34,251 bases of DNA from Roseburia sp. CAG:10041_57 (GCA_001916965.1 MNTL01000073.1:1-34251); one strand, 5' to 3'. Shown: positions 17,920-25,935, counted from the stretch's first letter. Translations and numbers: made by a program. The notes: generated from the sequence alone by a model not told the origin.

Positions 17920-18147
17920 ATGCGTTTCTGTGAATTTCGTAAGAAAGAAGTAATCAGTATCAAGGACTGCAAGAGATTAGGTCATGTATGTGATATGGAG
18001 TTTGACGAATGCAAGGGCTGCATCCAGAAGATCATGGTTCCCGGATGCAAGGGATTATGGGGATTCCTGACAGACGATTCAGTGATTGTGATTCCCTATT
18101 GCTGTATTCGCCAGATAGGCCCGGATATCATTTTAGTAGACATATAA
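17920..18147 (+). CDS. YlmC/YmxH family PRC-barrel sporulation protein
   Basis: A 75-residue single-domain PRC-barrel-like protein. The pattern of KEVISIKDCKRLG near the start, IVPG-type strand (IMVPGCKGLWGF) and a C-terminal IPYCCIRQIGPDIILVDI matches the YlmC/YmxH family, linked to sporulation in Firmicutes but with no defined biochemistry. This copy has eight cysteines (4, 17, 24, 31, 34, 43, 61, 62), more than I would expect for the family. AGGGGA precedes the ATG. A possible promoter is TTGTGT (17870-17875) with TAAGAT (17892-17897), but it is weak. It sits beside nrdR. Confidence 0.8.
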   Translation: MRFCEFRKKEVISIKDCKRLGHVCDMEFDECKGCIQKIMVPGCKGLWGFLTDDSVIVIPYCCIRQIGPDIILVDI

Positions 18148-18160
18148 TCAGTCATATCTG

Positions 18161-18189
18161 TTGACTTGTTACCAGATTACTTTTATACT
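18161..18189 (+). promoter_or_regulatory. Predicted sigma-A promoter of nrdR
   Basis: TTGACT (18161-18166) and TATACT (18184-18189), 17-base spacing, near consensus. Transcription would start near 18196, so coding cannot begin at the upstream in-frame TTG. Confidence 0.65.
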
Positions 18190-18247
18190 AAAAATAAATT
18201 TATTAACTATTCAAAGGTATTGCAGACGATTAAGGGGAGGTATACAT

Positions 18248-18700
18248 ATGAAGTGTCCATTTTGTGGCCATGAGAATACGAGAGTCATTGATTCAAGACC
18301 TGCAGAGGAGAACAATTCCATCCGCAGACGAAGAGTATGTGATGAATGTAATAAGAGATTTACAACCTATGAGAAGATAGAGACGATTCCATTAATTATC
18401 ATTAAGAAAGATAATAACAGAGAGACATATGACCGTGCCAAGATAGAAGCAGGTGTATTGAGAGCATGCCATAAAAGACCGGTCAGTGCAGCACAGATCA
18501 GCCAGCTTGTAGACGAAGTGGAGACAGAAATCTTCAGCATGGAAGAGAAGGAGATTCCAAGCCAGATCATTGGAGAGCTGGTTATGAACAAGCTTAAAGA
18601 TCTGGATGCAGTAGCCTATGTCAGATTTGCTTCCGTATATCGTGAATTCAAGGATATCAATACATTTATGGACGAGCTGAAGAAGGTTCTGAATAAGTAG
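18248..18700 (+). CDS. nrdR: Transcriptional repressor NrdR
   Basis: Zinc-finger and ATP-cone repressor of ribonucleotide reductase genes. The 150-residue protein begins MKCPFCGH with zinc ligands Cys3, Cys6, Cys31 and Cys34, then the basic SIRRRRVC stretch, FTTYE, and the nucleotide-sensing ATP-cone (about 48-138). The start at ATG 18248 is supported by AAGGGGAGG seven bases upstream and by the Zn-ribbon lying directly at the N-terminus. An upstream in-frame TTG coincides with the predicted promoter and is rejected. No ribonucleotide reductase gene is in the window. Confidence 0.95.
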   Translation: MKCPFCGHENTRVIDSRPAEENNSIRRRRVCDECNKRFTTYEKIETIPLIIIKKDNNRETYDRAKIEAGVLRACHKRPVSAAQISQLVDEVETEIFSMEEKEIPSQIIGELVMNKLKDLDAVAYVRFASVYREFKDINTFMDELKKVLNK

Positions 18701-18757
18701 GACAGCATAACTGCTTTTCTTGTTCCTGATAAAATACAAGATTGTTAATAAAATATC

Positions 18758-18786
18758 TTGCAATTTAATTTAAAATTGTATACAAT
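18758..18786 (+). promoter_or_regulatory. Predicted sigma-A promoter of the ABC importer operon
   Basis: TTGCAA (18758-18763) and TACAAT (18781-18786), 17-base spacing. Predicted start near 18793, giving a leader of about 83 bases. Confidence 0.6.
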
Positions 18787-18791
18787 CTTAC

Positions 18792-18834
18792 AAGGTTGGA
18801 GAGACAGTACATATGGCTGTACTCGTGCCACCTT
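18792..18834 (+). promoter_or_regulatory. Structured 5' leader of the ABC importer operon
   Basis: AAGGTTGG (18792-18799) can pair with CCACCTT (18828-18834) with one bulged T. Inside it AGTACA (18806-18811) pairs with TGTACT (18818-18823) around a TATGGC loop. The two stems are separated by an internal loop. The structure begins at the predicted transcription start. No known riboswitch class was recognised. Confidence 0.45.
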
Positions 18835-18875
18835 AACACAATTAAATATAGACGAATAAGAAAAGGAGTAAAAAC

Positions 18876-20477
18876 ATGACTAAGAGAGGACAGAAATTTG
18901 GTAAGGTTCTTTTCGTAAGTATGTTACTTACACTGACTATTGCACTGGGCGGATGCGCAGGCGATAAGGAGGAGGAAGGCTCTTCACAGGTTGCAACGAC
19001 ACCGGCAGCAGAAGCAGGCAGCGAGACTGCGGCAGCTGAGACTACCGATGGAGAAGCATCGCAGATTACAATTGGTATTCCACAGGATCTGAACAGTCTT
19101 GATCCAAATAAGGCAGTTGGTTCCGGAACACTGGAGATATTATTTAATATCTATGAGGGCTTATATAAGCCGGACAGCGATGGCAATCTGATTCCTGCTG
19201 TAGCAAGTGATTATACAGTGTCAGATGACAAGAAGGTATATACTTTCACATTAAGAGATGGCATTCAGTTCCATAATGGAAACCCTGTTACAGTTGAGGA
19301 CGTAAAGTATTCGATTGAAAAATGCGCCGGCAATGGAACAGGAGAACCATTGATCTCGGCGTTTTCTAATATAGAGAGTGTAGAAACCCCGGATGATAAG
19401 ACTATCGTAATTAGTTTAACAGAGCCGGAGGATGATTTTCTTGCGCTGGTATCTACAGTAAATGCAGCAATCGTTCCTGCTGATGTAGATGATCTGGAGA
19501 CAAATCCTGTAGGTACAGGTCCATATAAGTTTGTATCACGTTCTTTACAGGAGAATGTGGTATTGAAGAAGTTCGATGCATACTGGGGTGAACCTGCTCA
19601 TATCGAGGATGTAGCACTTAAAGTCATTGCAGATGGTGATTCTATCGTAATGAATCTTGAAGGTGGTTCCATTGATATGATGGCAAGACTTACTACAACA
19701 CAGGCTGCACAGCTTGGAGATCAGTTCGATATTCTGGAAGGAACCATGAATCTGGTACAGGCTATGTATCTGAACAACGCAGTAGAGCCTTTTAACAATG
19801 AAAAAGTAAGACAGGCATTAAGCTATGCCATTAACAAACAGGAGATTCTGGATTTTACAGCTGATGGTAAGGGTACACCAATCGCCAGCAGTATGTTCCC
19901 TGCATTTGGTAAATATTACATGGAAGAGCTGAATGATGTCTATACAACAGATGCAGAGAAAGCTAAGGAGCTTCTGACAGAGGCAGGTTATCCAGATGGA
20001 TTTACCTTTACGATCAAGGTTCCATCCAACTATCAGCCACACATTGATACTGCAGCAGTACTTGCAGAGCAGCTCAAGACAATCGGTGTAACCGCCAATA
20101 TTGAGTTGATCGAGTGGGAGAGCTGGTTAAGTGATGTATATAAGAACCGTGAATTTGAAGCTACTGTAGTAGGTGTAGATGCTTCTACCTTAACAGCAGG
20201 CGCTTTATTAGGACGTTTCGTATCTACAGCACACAATAATTTCATCAATTACAATGATGCAGATTATGATGCAGCTTATGCCAATGCACAGGCAGCAGCA
20301 TCTGATGAAGAAGCAACGAAATATTATAAAGAGTGTGAGACAATTCTGACCAATACAGCAGCCAATGTATATATTCAGGATATGGCAGAGCTTGTAGTTT
20401 TGAATAAGAAATATGCAGGCTATGAATTCTATCCTTTATACATTCAGGATATTGCCAAGCTGTATATTGCAGAATAA
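18876..20477 (+). CDS. ABC transporter substrate-binding lipoprotein (family 5, peptide/nickel type)
   Basis: Extracellular solute-binding protein, 533 residues. A type II signal peptide ends in the lipobox LGGC with Cys27, so it is a Lgt-modified lipoprotein anchored outside the membrane. An Ala/Glu/Thr-rich linker (about 28-62) follows. The SBP_bac_5 domain begins at ITIGIPQDLNSLDP and includes NIYEGLYK, VYTFTLRDGIQFHNGNPVTVEDVKYSIE and NPVGTGPYKF, all characteristic. The family carries oligopeptides, dipeptides, opines or nickel complexes, and sequence alone does not settle which. AAAGGAG precedes the ATG. It is the first gene of a complete five-gene importer. Confidence 0.92.
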   Translation: MTKRGQKFGKVLFVSMLLTLTIALGGCAGDKEEEGSSQVATTPAAEAGSETAAAETTDGEASQITIGIPQDLNSLDPNKAVGSGTLEILFNIYEGLYKPDSDGNLIPAVASDYTVSDDKKVYTFTLRDGIQFHNGNPVTVEDVKYSIEKCAGNGTGEPLISAFSNIESVETPDDKTIVISLTEPEDDFLALVSTVNAAIVPADVDDLETNPVGTGPYKFVSRSLQENVVLKKFDAYWGEPAHIEDVALKVIADGDSIVMNLEGGSIDMMARLTTTQAAQLGDQFDILEGTMNLVQAMYLNNAVEPFNNEKVRQALSYAINKQEILDFTADGKGTPIASSMFPAFGKYYMEELNDVYTTDAEKAKELLTEAGYPDGFTFTIKVPSNYQPHIDTAAVLAEQLKTIGVTANIELIEWESWLSDVYKNREFEATVVGVDASTLTAGALLGRFVSTAHNNFINYNDADYDAAYANAQAAASDEEATKYYKECETILTNTAANVYIQDMAELVVLNKKYAGYEFYPLYIQDIAKLYIAE

Positions 20478-20496
20478 GTAATAAGGAGACGGGAAT

Positions 20497-21441
20497 ATGA
20501 AATACGTAGGTAAGAAGTTTGTAACATTGATTATTACATTACTGTTGATTTCATTTCTCGTCTTTTTGACTTTTGATATCATCCCCGGAGATGCAGCTAT
20601 GGCACAGCTTGGCACAGAGGCTACACCTGAGAGATTAGAGGCACTTAGGGAAGAGATGGGATTGAATCAGCCATTCCTGCAGAGATATGGACAATGGCTG
20701 ATTGCATTCCTGCATGGAGATTTTGGAATGTCTTATAAATATAAAGTATCTGTGCAGTCTATGATTCTGTCCAAATTACCGATTACAGTGATGATGGCAC
20801 TGATTTCTTTTGTACTGATGATCGTAGTATCACTGCCAATTGGAATCTATACAGCCAAGCATAACGGTAAATGGATGGACAGATGTATTACAGTATTGAA
20901 TCAGATTGTGATGGCAGTACCTCATTTCTTTATGGGTATTCTGCTGACCTATGTATTCGGACTGGTGCTGAAATGGTTCACACCAGGTAATTTCGTATCC
21001 TATGATGTAGATTTTGGTGCATTTCTGGCGTATCTGATTTTTCCATGTATTGCAATTGCACTTCCCAAGATAGCAATGTCTGTGAAGCTGATTAAGAGTG
21101 CATGCGTACAGGAATCGAAGAAGGATTATACCAGAACTGCTTATAGTAAAGGAAATAACACCAATAAGGTTTTATATAGACATGTTCTTCGTAATGCCAT
21201 GATTCCTGTCATTACATTATGGGGAATGACTCTGGCAGATATGCTGGTGGGCAGCATTGTAATCGAGCAGGTATTTAATATTCCTGGAATCGGAAGAATC
21301 CTTCTGACATCTATCTCTTACAGAGATTATCCTGTAGTACAGGCAATCATCGTACTGATCGCATGCGTGGTCATTGTTACGAATTTCTGCGTGGATGTCA
21401 TTTATCAGTTGGTAGATCCAAGAATCAGTGTTCAGGAATAA
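20497..21441 (+). CDS. ABC transporter permease (DppB/NikB type)
   Basis: A 314-residue inner-membrane permease of the family-5 importer. The first segment (about 9-30) is followed by the periplasmic-side loop with GDAAMAQLGTEATPE and RYGQWL. The membrane core follows, and the EAA loop reads DYTRTAYSKGNNTNKVLYRHVLRNA split over about 208-230. It ends YQLVDPRI, as is typical of DppB. AAGGAG precedes the ATG. Length equals that of NikB-class permeases. It begins 19 bases after the lipoprotein gene and forms the channel with the next permease. Confidence 0.92.
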   Translation: MKYVGKKFVTLIITLLLISFLVFLTFDIIPGDAAMAQLGTEATPERLEALREEMGLNQPFLQRYGQWLIAFLHGDFGMSYKYKVSVQSMILSKLPITVMMALISFVLMIVVSLPIGIYTAKHNGKWMDRCITVLNQIVMAVPHFFMGILLTYVFGLVLKWFTPGNFVSYDVDFGAFLAYLIFPCIAIALPKIAMSVKLIKSACVQESKKDYTRTAYSKGNNTNKVLYRHVLRNAMIPVITLWGMTLADMLVGSIVIEQVFNIPGIGRILLTSISYRDYPVVQAIIVLIACVVIVTNFCVDVIYQLVDPRISVQE

Positions 21442-21459
21442 TAGGCTCAAGAGGTGCGT

Positions 21460-22251
21460 ATGAAAAAGAAAAAGAACTGGAATTTAATACTGGGAGGAAT
21501 CATAACGGTTGTTATGCTAATTATGATTCTCATAGGCTTCTTCTGGACGCCTTATGATTCTACAAAGATGGATAGTGCCAATAAGCTGGCAGCTCCTTCC
21601 CTGCAACATATCATGGGATGTGATAATTTTGGCAGGGATATTTTCTCAAGAGTGCTGGAAGGTATGGGAAATACTTTTGTAATCGCAATATTGACTGTGC
21701 TGATAGGTGTATTTTTTGGAATCCTGATCGGAGCATTCACCGGGTACTTTGGCGGCTGGCTGGATGAAGTACTGATGCGTATCAATGACGTTGTTTTTGC
21801 TTTTCCAAGTATTTTACTGGCATTGATCTTTATCAGTCTGTTTGGCCCAGGCAAGTATAATGTAGTGCTGGCATTGGGGATTGCATTTATCCCCAGCTTT
21901 GCACGTATTGTCAGAGGTGAATTTATAAAATACAGGGATATGGATTATATTAAGAGTGCCCATTTAGCCGGAGTAGGTAATCTGCGCATTATGTTCGTGC
22001 ACATTTTGCCTAATGCGGTTACTGTATTATTATCTTCTGTTATGATAGGGTTTAATAATGCGGTATTGGCAGAAGCGGGGATGAGCTATCTGGGAATTGG
22101 TGTACAACCCCCTGAGGCAAGCCTTGGCAGCATGCTTTCTGAGGCACAGAGCTATTTGTTCTCGGCTCCGAATTATGCGATTTTCCCAGGTCTTATGATT
22201 ATTCTTATGGTGTTGGGATTATCATTGCTGGCAGATGGAATTAAGGCGTGA
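21460..22251 (+). CDS. ABC transporter permease (DppC/NikC type)
   Basis: Second channel subunit, 263 residues, with about five or six membrane helices. Characteristic segments are HIMGCDNFGRDIFSRVL near residue 50, the EAA loop DYIKSAHLAGVGNLRI with HILPNAV, and SYLGIGVQPPEASLGSML near the end. The start is set at ATG 21460 because GAGG lies 5 bases upstream. A GTG at 21454 overlaps that site and would add only two residues. It lacks an extended N-terminal soluble tail and so is short for OppC but close to NikC size. It overlaps the ORF of the next gene only through a false upstream start. Confidence 0.92.
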   Translation: MKKKKNWNLILGGIITVVMLIMILIGFFWTPYDSTKMDSANKLAAPSLQHIMGCDNFGRDIFSRVLEGMGNTFVIAILTVLIGVFFGILIGAFTGYFGGWLDEVLMRINDVVFAFPSILLALIFISLFGPGKYNVVLALGIAFIPSFARIVRGEFIKYRDMDYIKSAHLAGVGNLRIMFVHILPNAVTVLLSSVMIGFNNAVLAEAGMSYLGIGVQPPEASLGSMLSEAQSYLFSAPNYAIFPGLMIILMVLGLSLLADGIKA

Positions 22252-22276
22252 GATCCGCTGTTTAAGTGAGGTAAGG

Positions 22277-23086
22277 ATGAGCGATACATTATTAGAAATC
22301 AGGCATTTGAATATAGAGTTTCACGATCATGATAAACCGGAGAGTGTAGTAAACGACTTCAATCTGACCTTACAGCAGGGAGAGATTGTAGGTATTGTAG
22401 GAGAATCCGGTTCTGGTAAATCCATGACAGCCATGGCAATTGCAGGGCTTCTCAGACGTCATGATATGAAGAAGAGTGGGGAGATTCTGTTTGAGGGAAC
22501 AGAGCTCCTTCATGCGAAACGTTCCTTATTGAGACAGTATCAGGGCAATGATATCAGCATGGTATTCCAGGAGCCAATGACTTCCCTCAATCCGGTAAAG
22601 CGTATCGGCTGGCAGGTAGAAGAGAGCCTCAGGCTGCACAGACCTGAAATGACGAAGCAGGAGCGCTATGAGAGAGCTATCGAAAGTCTCAGGAATGTGG
22701 AACTGGATCAGCCAGAGAAGGTCTATAAGCAGTATCCCCATGAGTTATCGGGCGGCATGAGGCAGCGTGTCATGATCGCATCAGCCATGATCTGTGAACC
22801 CAGGCTGTTGATTGCAGATGAACCGACTACAGCACTGGATGTAACAATCCAGCTCCAGATCGTGAAGCTTCTGCAGAGACTGAATCAGGAGAAAAAGACA
22901 TCTATTCTGTTCATTTCTCATGATCTGAGCCTTGTGAAGAGGCTGTGTCATCGTATCGTAGTTATGAATAAGGGAGATATTGTAGAAGCCGGTGACACAG
23001 AGAACATATTTTATCATCCCAAGGATGCATATACAAAACAGTTAATTGATGCCATCCCGCGATTAGAGAAGCCGGATCTGGCATAA
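22277..23086 (+). CDS. ABC transporter ATP-binding protein (DppD/NikD type)
   Basis: First ATPase of the importer, 269 residues. It has Walker A GESGSGKS, Q-loop FQEPMTSLNP, signature LSGGMRQRV, Walker B LLIADEPTTALD and switch His in FISHDLS. The C-terminal oligo_HPY region (YHPKDAYTKQLIDAIPRL) is present but short. The start is ATG 22277 with GTGAGG upstream, which gives the expected SDTLLEIRHLNIEF beginning. The in-frame ATG 22235 lies within the preceding permease and has no good ribosome site. It works as a heterodimer with the next gene product. Confidence 0.93.
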   Translation: MSDTLLEIRHLNIEFHDHDKPESVVNDFNLTLQQGEIVGIVGESGSGKSMTAMAIAGLLRRHDMKKSGEILFEGTELLHAKRSLLRQYQGNDISMVFQEPMTSLNPVKRIGWQVEESLRLHRPEMTKQERYERAIESLRNVELDQPEKVYKQYPHELSGGMRQRVMIASAMICEPRLLIADEPTTALDVTIQLQIVKLLQRLNQEKKTSILFISHDLSLVKRLCHRIVVMNKGDIVEAGDTENIFYHPKDAYTKQLIDAIPRLEKPDLA

Positions 23087-23101
23087 TGATATGGGGTCAA
23101 T

Positions 23102-23842
23102 ATGAAGAATATTCTTGAAGTAAAGAATTTGAATGTGTATTATACTGATAAAGGCAGCTTTTTTCATGGAAAGAAGGAAGAGAAGCATGCACTGAAAAAT
23201 GTGTCTTTTACCATGAGAGAGGGAGAAATCCTCGGACTGGTAGGAGAAAGCGGATGCGGTAAGACCTCTCTTGCGAAGGCACTTCTTGGTATGCAGAAGA
23301 AGTATGATGGAGAGATCAGGTTGGATTGTGCAAACCCGCAGATGGTATTTCAGGATCCATATGGTTCACTGAATCCTGCTAAGCGAATCGGTTGGATTCT
23401 GGAGGAGCCTCTTCGTATGAAACATGCTTATTCTGCGGAAGAGAGACGTCAGAAAGTGGATGAGATGCTGGATAAGGTAGGGCTTGACAGAAAGTGTCGG
23501 GAACATTATCCAAATGAGCTTTCAGGTGGACAGAGACAGAGAGTGGCGATAGCACAGGCACTGTTGTGTGATACGAAGTTTCTGATTGCGGATGAACCTG
23601 TATCTGCATTGGATGTAACCATTCAGGCACAGATCATCAGATTATTGCTTAAACTGCATCAGGAGATGGGAATATCCATTCTGTTTATATCTCACGATCT
23701 GCGAGTTGTTTATCAGATGTGCGACAGAGTGATGATCATGCGTAGTGGTGAGATTCTGGAGCAGGGAGACATTGATGAGATTTATAACCATCCAAAGACT
23801 GATTACACCAAACTGTTATTAGAGGCTGCAAATATTATATAA
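23102..23842 (+). CDS. ABC transporter ATP-binding protein (DppF/NikE type)
   Basis: Second ATPase, 246 residues. Walker A is GESGCGKT, followed by FQDPYGSLNP, signature LSGGQRQRVAIAQ, Walker B FLIADEPVSALD and FISHDLRVV. A loop SFFHGKKEEKHALKNV near residue 20-35 is typical of OppF-like ATPases. It ends soon after YNHPKTDYTKLLLEA, so the extra C-terminal sequence of long OppF proteins is missing. It begins 15 bases after the partner ATPase gene. Confidence 0.93.
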   Translation: MKNILEVKNLNVYYTDKGSFFHGKKEEKHALKNVSFTMREGEILGLVGESGCGKTSLAKALLGMQKKYDGEIRLDCANPQMVFQDPYGSLNPAKRIGWILEEPLRMKHAYSAEERRQKVDEMLDKVGLDRKCREHYPNELSGGQRQRVAIAQALLCDTKFLIADEPVSALDVTIQAQIIRLLLKLHQEMGISILFISHDLRVVYQMCDRVMIMRSGEILEQGDIDEIYNHPKTDYTKLLLEAANII

Positions 23843-23857
23843 TAAAGGATAAATATT

Positions 23858-24358
23858 ATGCTGGAACGTTTATATCCCAATGTATATCTGGATTCTACTT
23901 ATGATATAGATTTTGAACAATATTATCAGGATGGTTACAGAGCAATTATCTTCGATATTGATAATACGCTGGTTCCACATGGAGCGCCCGCCGACCAGCG
24001 GGCTATTGCCTTATTTAAGAGACTACATGCTCTTGGATATCAGACCATGATGCTTTCCAATAACAAGGAGCCACGTGTGAAGATGTTCTGTGATGCGGTA
24101 GATGCAGAGTATATCTACAAAGCAGGCAAGCCCAATCCTGCTAATTACAGAGAAGCTATGAAGCGCATGCATACAGATGAGAAGAATACGTTGTTCGTAG
24201 GAGATCAGATCTTCACAGATGTGTGGGGAGCGAATAAAGCAGGAATTTATTCTATTCTGGTAAAACCCATTCATCCTAAGGAAGAGATTCAGATCGTTTT
24301 AAAACGTTACCTTGAAAAAGTCGTTTTATTCTGTTATAAAAGACATATGTACAAATAA
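23858..24358 (+). CDS. yqeG: YqeG family HAD phosphatase
   Basis: A 166-residue HAD superfamily (IIIA type) phosphatase. Motif I is FDIDNTLVP with Asp33 and Asp35, motif II is MLSNNKE, the lysine is in KAGKPNP, and motif III is VGDQIFTDVWGANKAG. The cellular substrate is not established here. The family is often encoded next to aroE in Firmicutes, and aroE follows here after the MITE insertion. It lies 15 bases after the ABC operon and may be cotranscribed with it. The stop is two bases before the element and three bases from its target duplication. Confidence 0.9.
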   Translation: MLERLYPNVYLDSTYDIDFEQYYQDGYRAIIFDIDNTLVPHGAPADQRAIALFKRLHALGYQTMMLSNNKEPRVKMFCDAVDAEYIYKAGKPNPANYREAMKRMHTDEKNTLFVGDQIFTDVWGANKAGIYSILVKPIHPKEEIQIVLKRYLEKVVLFCYKRHMYK

Positions 24359-24360
24359 TG

Positions 24361-24525
24361 GTAACTATTCAGAACCCCATTCGCAAAATCGCTGTTTCAC
24401 AGCTTTTCTGGATAACAAGTTTACTTGTTATCTGCTTATTGTGGTTACTTCGCCATATAAATTGAGTCAAATATGCTTGTAAACAAGCATATTCTGCCTT
24501 AATTTGCATGGCTCTGAATAGTTAC
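24361..24525 (+). mobile_element. MITE-like hairpin repeat, copy B (complete, with 8-bp target duplication)
   Basis: A 165-base element bounded by inverted ends GTAACTATTCAGA-ACC / GGCTCTGAATAGTTAC and flanked by the direct repeat AAATAATG (24353-24360 and 24526-24533). Three hairpins are visible: GCTGT-TTC-ACAGC (24391-24403, followed by TTTT), a 10-bp stem at 24411-24432, and a 10-bp stem at 24471-24492. There is no open reading frame. It is inverted relative to copy A at 1-98. Non-autonomous insertion is the simplest explanation. Confidence 0.85.
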
Positions 24526-24553
24526 AAATAATGTAACTAGGCAGGGATAAAAT

Positions 24554-25417
24554 ATGATAGAGATTAACGGACTGACAAGGACTTGTGGATTGATCGGCAA
24601 TCCGGTGGAACACACACTTTCACCTATGATTCATAATTATCTGGCACAACAGATGGATGTAAATATGGTCTATGTACCATTTCTGGTAGAACAGGGCAGA
24701 CTGGAAGATGCCATAAAGGGTGCATATGGACTGCATATTCTAGGCTGCAATGTGACAGTACCTTATAAAAATGATGTAATTCCATATCTGGCACAGATAG
24801 ATGAGTTGGCTGCGAAAATGGGTTCTGTAAATACACTTGTCAGAGTAGATGGTGGCTATAAAGGATATAATACAGATATGACAGGTCTGTATCGTGCTAT
24901 GAGCAGTGATGGTGTGTCTATCCAGGGAGAACAGGTAATTGTTCTTGGTGCAGGCGGTGTCGGCAGGGCAGTAGCATTCATGTGTGCAGCGAAAGGAGCA
25001 GAGCATGTATGGCTTTTGAACAGAACAGTAGAGAAGGCAGCCGAGGTGGCGAAGGAAGTCAACCTCGCAGAAAGCAGAAGCTGTGTAGAGGCTCTTGCCA
25101 TGTCCGATTATGATAAGCTCCCGGATGAGAAATATCTGGTGATTCAGAGTACCAGCGTCGGGCTATACCCTCATGTAGAGGATGCTGTCATTACGGACCC
25201 GGCTTTTTATCATAAAGTGAAAGCCGGCTATGATCTGATCTACAGACCCTGGGAGACTAGATTCATGCAGTTGGTAAAAGAACAGGGAGCGCCGGCTTAT
25301 AATGGTCTGAAGATGCTGTTGTATCAGGGAATCGAAGCCTTTGAACTTTGGAATCAGTGCAAAATAGAAGATGAAAGTGCTTACAAATTATATGAAATGC
25401 TGAGGACTACCGTATGA
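24554..25417 (+). CDS. aroE: Shikimate dehydrogenase
   Basis: NADPH-dependent reduction of 3-dehydroshikimate to shikimate. The 287-residue protein has GNPVEHTLSPMIHN (substrate-binding serines), NVTVPYK with catalytic Lys72, NTDMTG with catalytic Asp108, and the nucleotide-binding GAGGVGRA (about 132-139). AGGGA is upstream of the ATG. It heads the aroE-aroK-aroQ run with ATGA overlaps. It lies just downstream of the MITE. A weak promoter, TTGCAT (24504-24509) with AATAAT (24527-24532), would place the -35 inside the element. Confidence 0.95.
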   Translation: MIEINGLTRTCGLIGNPVEHTLSPMIHNYLAQQMDVNMVYVPFLVEQGRLEDAIKGAYGLHILGCNVTVPYKNDVIPYLAQIDELAAKMGSVNTLVRVDGGYKGYNTDMTGLYRAMSSDGVSIQGEQVIVLGAGGVGRAVAFMCAAKGAEHVWLLNRTVEKAAEVAKEVNLAESRSCVEALAMSDYDKLPDEKYLVIQSTSVGLYPHVEDAVITDPAFYHKVKAGYDLIYRPWETRFMQLVKEQGAPAYNGLKMLLYQGIEAFELWNQCKIEDESAYKLYEMLRTTV

Positions 25418-25935
25418 AGAAGAACATTATCCTAATCGGCTATATGGGCTGTGGTAAGACTACAGTGGGCAAAAGCCTTGCCAGGCTGGAGAGTGCGATT
25501 TTTCTGGATACTGATGAAAGAATCGAAGAGAAACAGGGCAGAACGATCAGTGAGATCTTCGCGCAGGATTCGGAAAAGGCATTTCGTGATATGGAGACTG
25601 CATATTTGAAAGAATTATTGCGGTTAAAAAGAGAGGGAATGATCGTATCCACCGGAGGCGGCATGCCTGTCAGGGAAGAAAATCGGCAACTGTTGCGAGA
25701 GCTGGGATATGTAGTTTATCTGAAGGCTTCAGCAGAAACGATATATGAGAGAGTAAAGGAAGATACGAAACGACCGCTTCTGCAATGTGAAGATCCTTTG
25801 TCAAGAATACGTGATATGATGGAACAGCGCAGAGAAGCCTATGAGAGTACAGCACATTATATTGTGCAGGTAGATACATATAAACAGCAGGAGCTTGCTG
25901 AAATAATACAGGAAAGGTATAGGAAAATACTATGA
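25414..25935 (+). CDS. aroK: Shikimate kinase
   Basis: ATP-dependent phosphorylation of shikimate at O3. The 173-residue protein has the P-loop GYMGCGKTT (9-17), Asp32/Asp34 in LDTDERIE, Arg58 in AFRDMET, and STGGGMP (79-85) for substrate binding, plus the lid arginine region (KRPLL). It overlaps aroE and aroQ by four bases each, so the three genes are translationally coupled. Confidence 0.95.
   Translation: MKKNIILIGYMGCGKTTVGKSLARLESAIFLDTDERIEEKQGRTISEIFAQDSEKAFRDMETAYLKELLRLKREGMIVSTGGGMPVREENRQLLRELGYVVYLKASAETIYERVKEDTKRPLLQCEDPLSRIRDMMEQRREAYESTAHYIVQVDTYKQQELAEIIQERYRKIL

Noticed and set aside
18161..18247. Extended N-terminus for NrdR
   Set aside because: The segment contains the nrdR promoter, and the zinc ribbon must start at ATG 18248.
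22235..22276. Earlier ATG for the first ABC ATPase
   Set aside because: It lies inside the permease gene without a ribosome site. ATG 22277 has one and gives a normal N-terminus.
24361..24525. Reading the 24361 element as a riboswitch for aroE
   Set aside because: Matching inverted ends, a target duplication and a second copy at 1-98 upstream of an unrelated gene make a mobile repeat much more likely.
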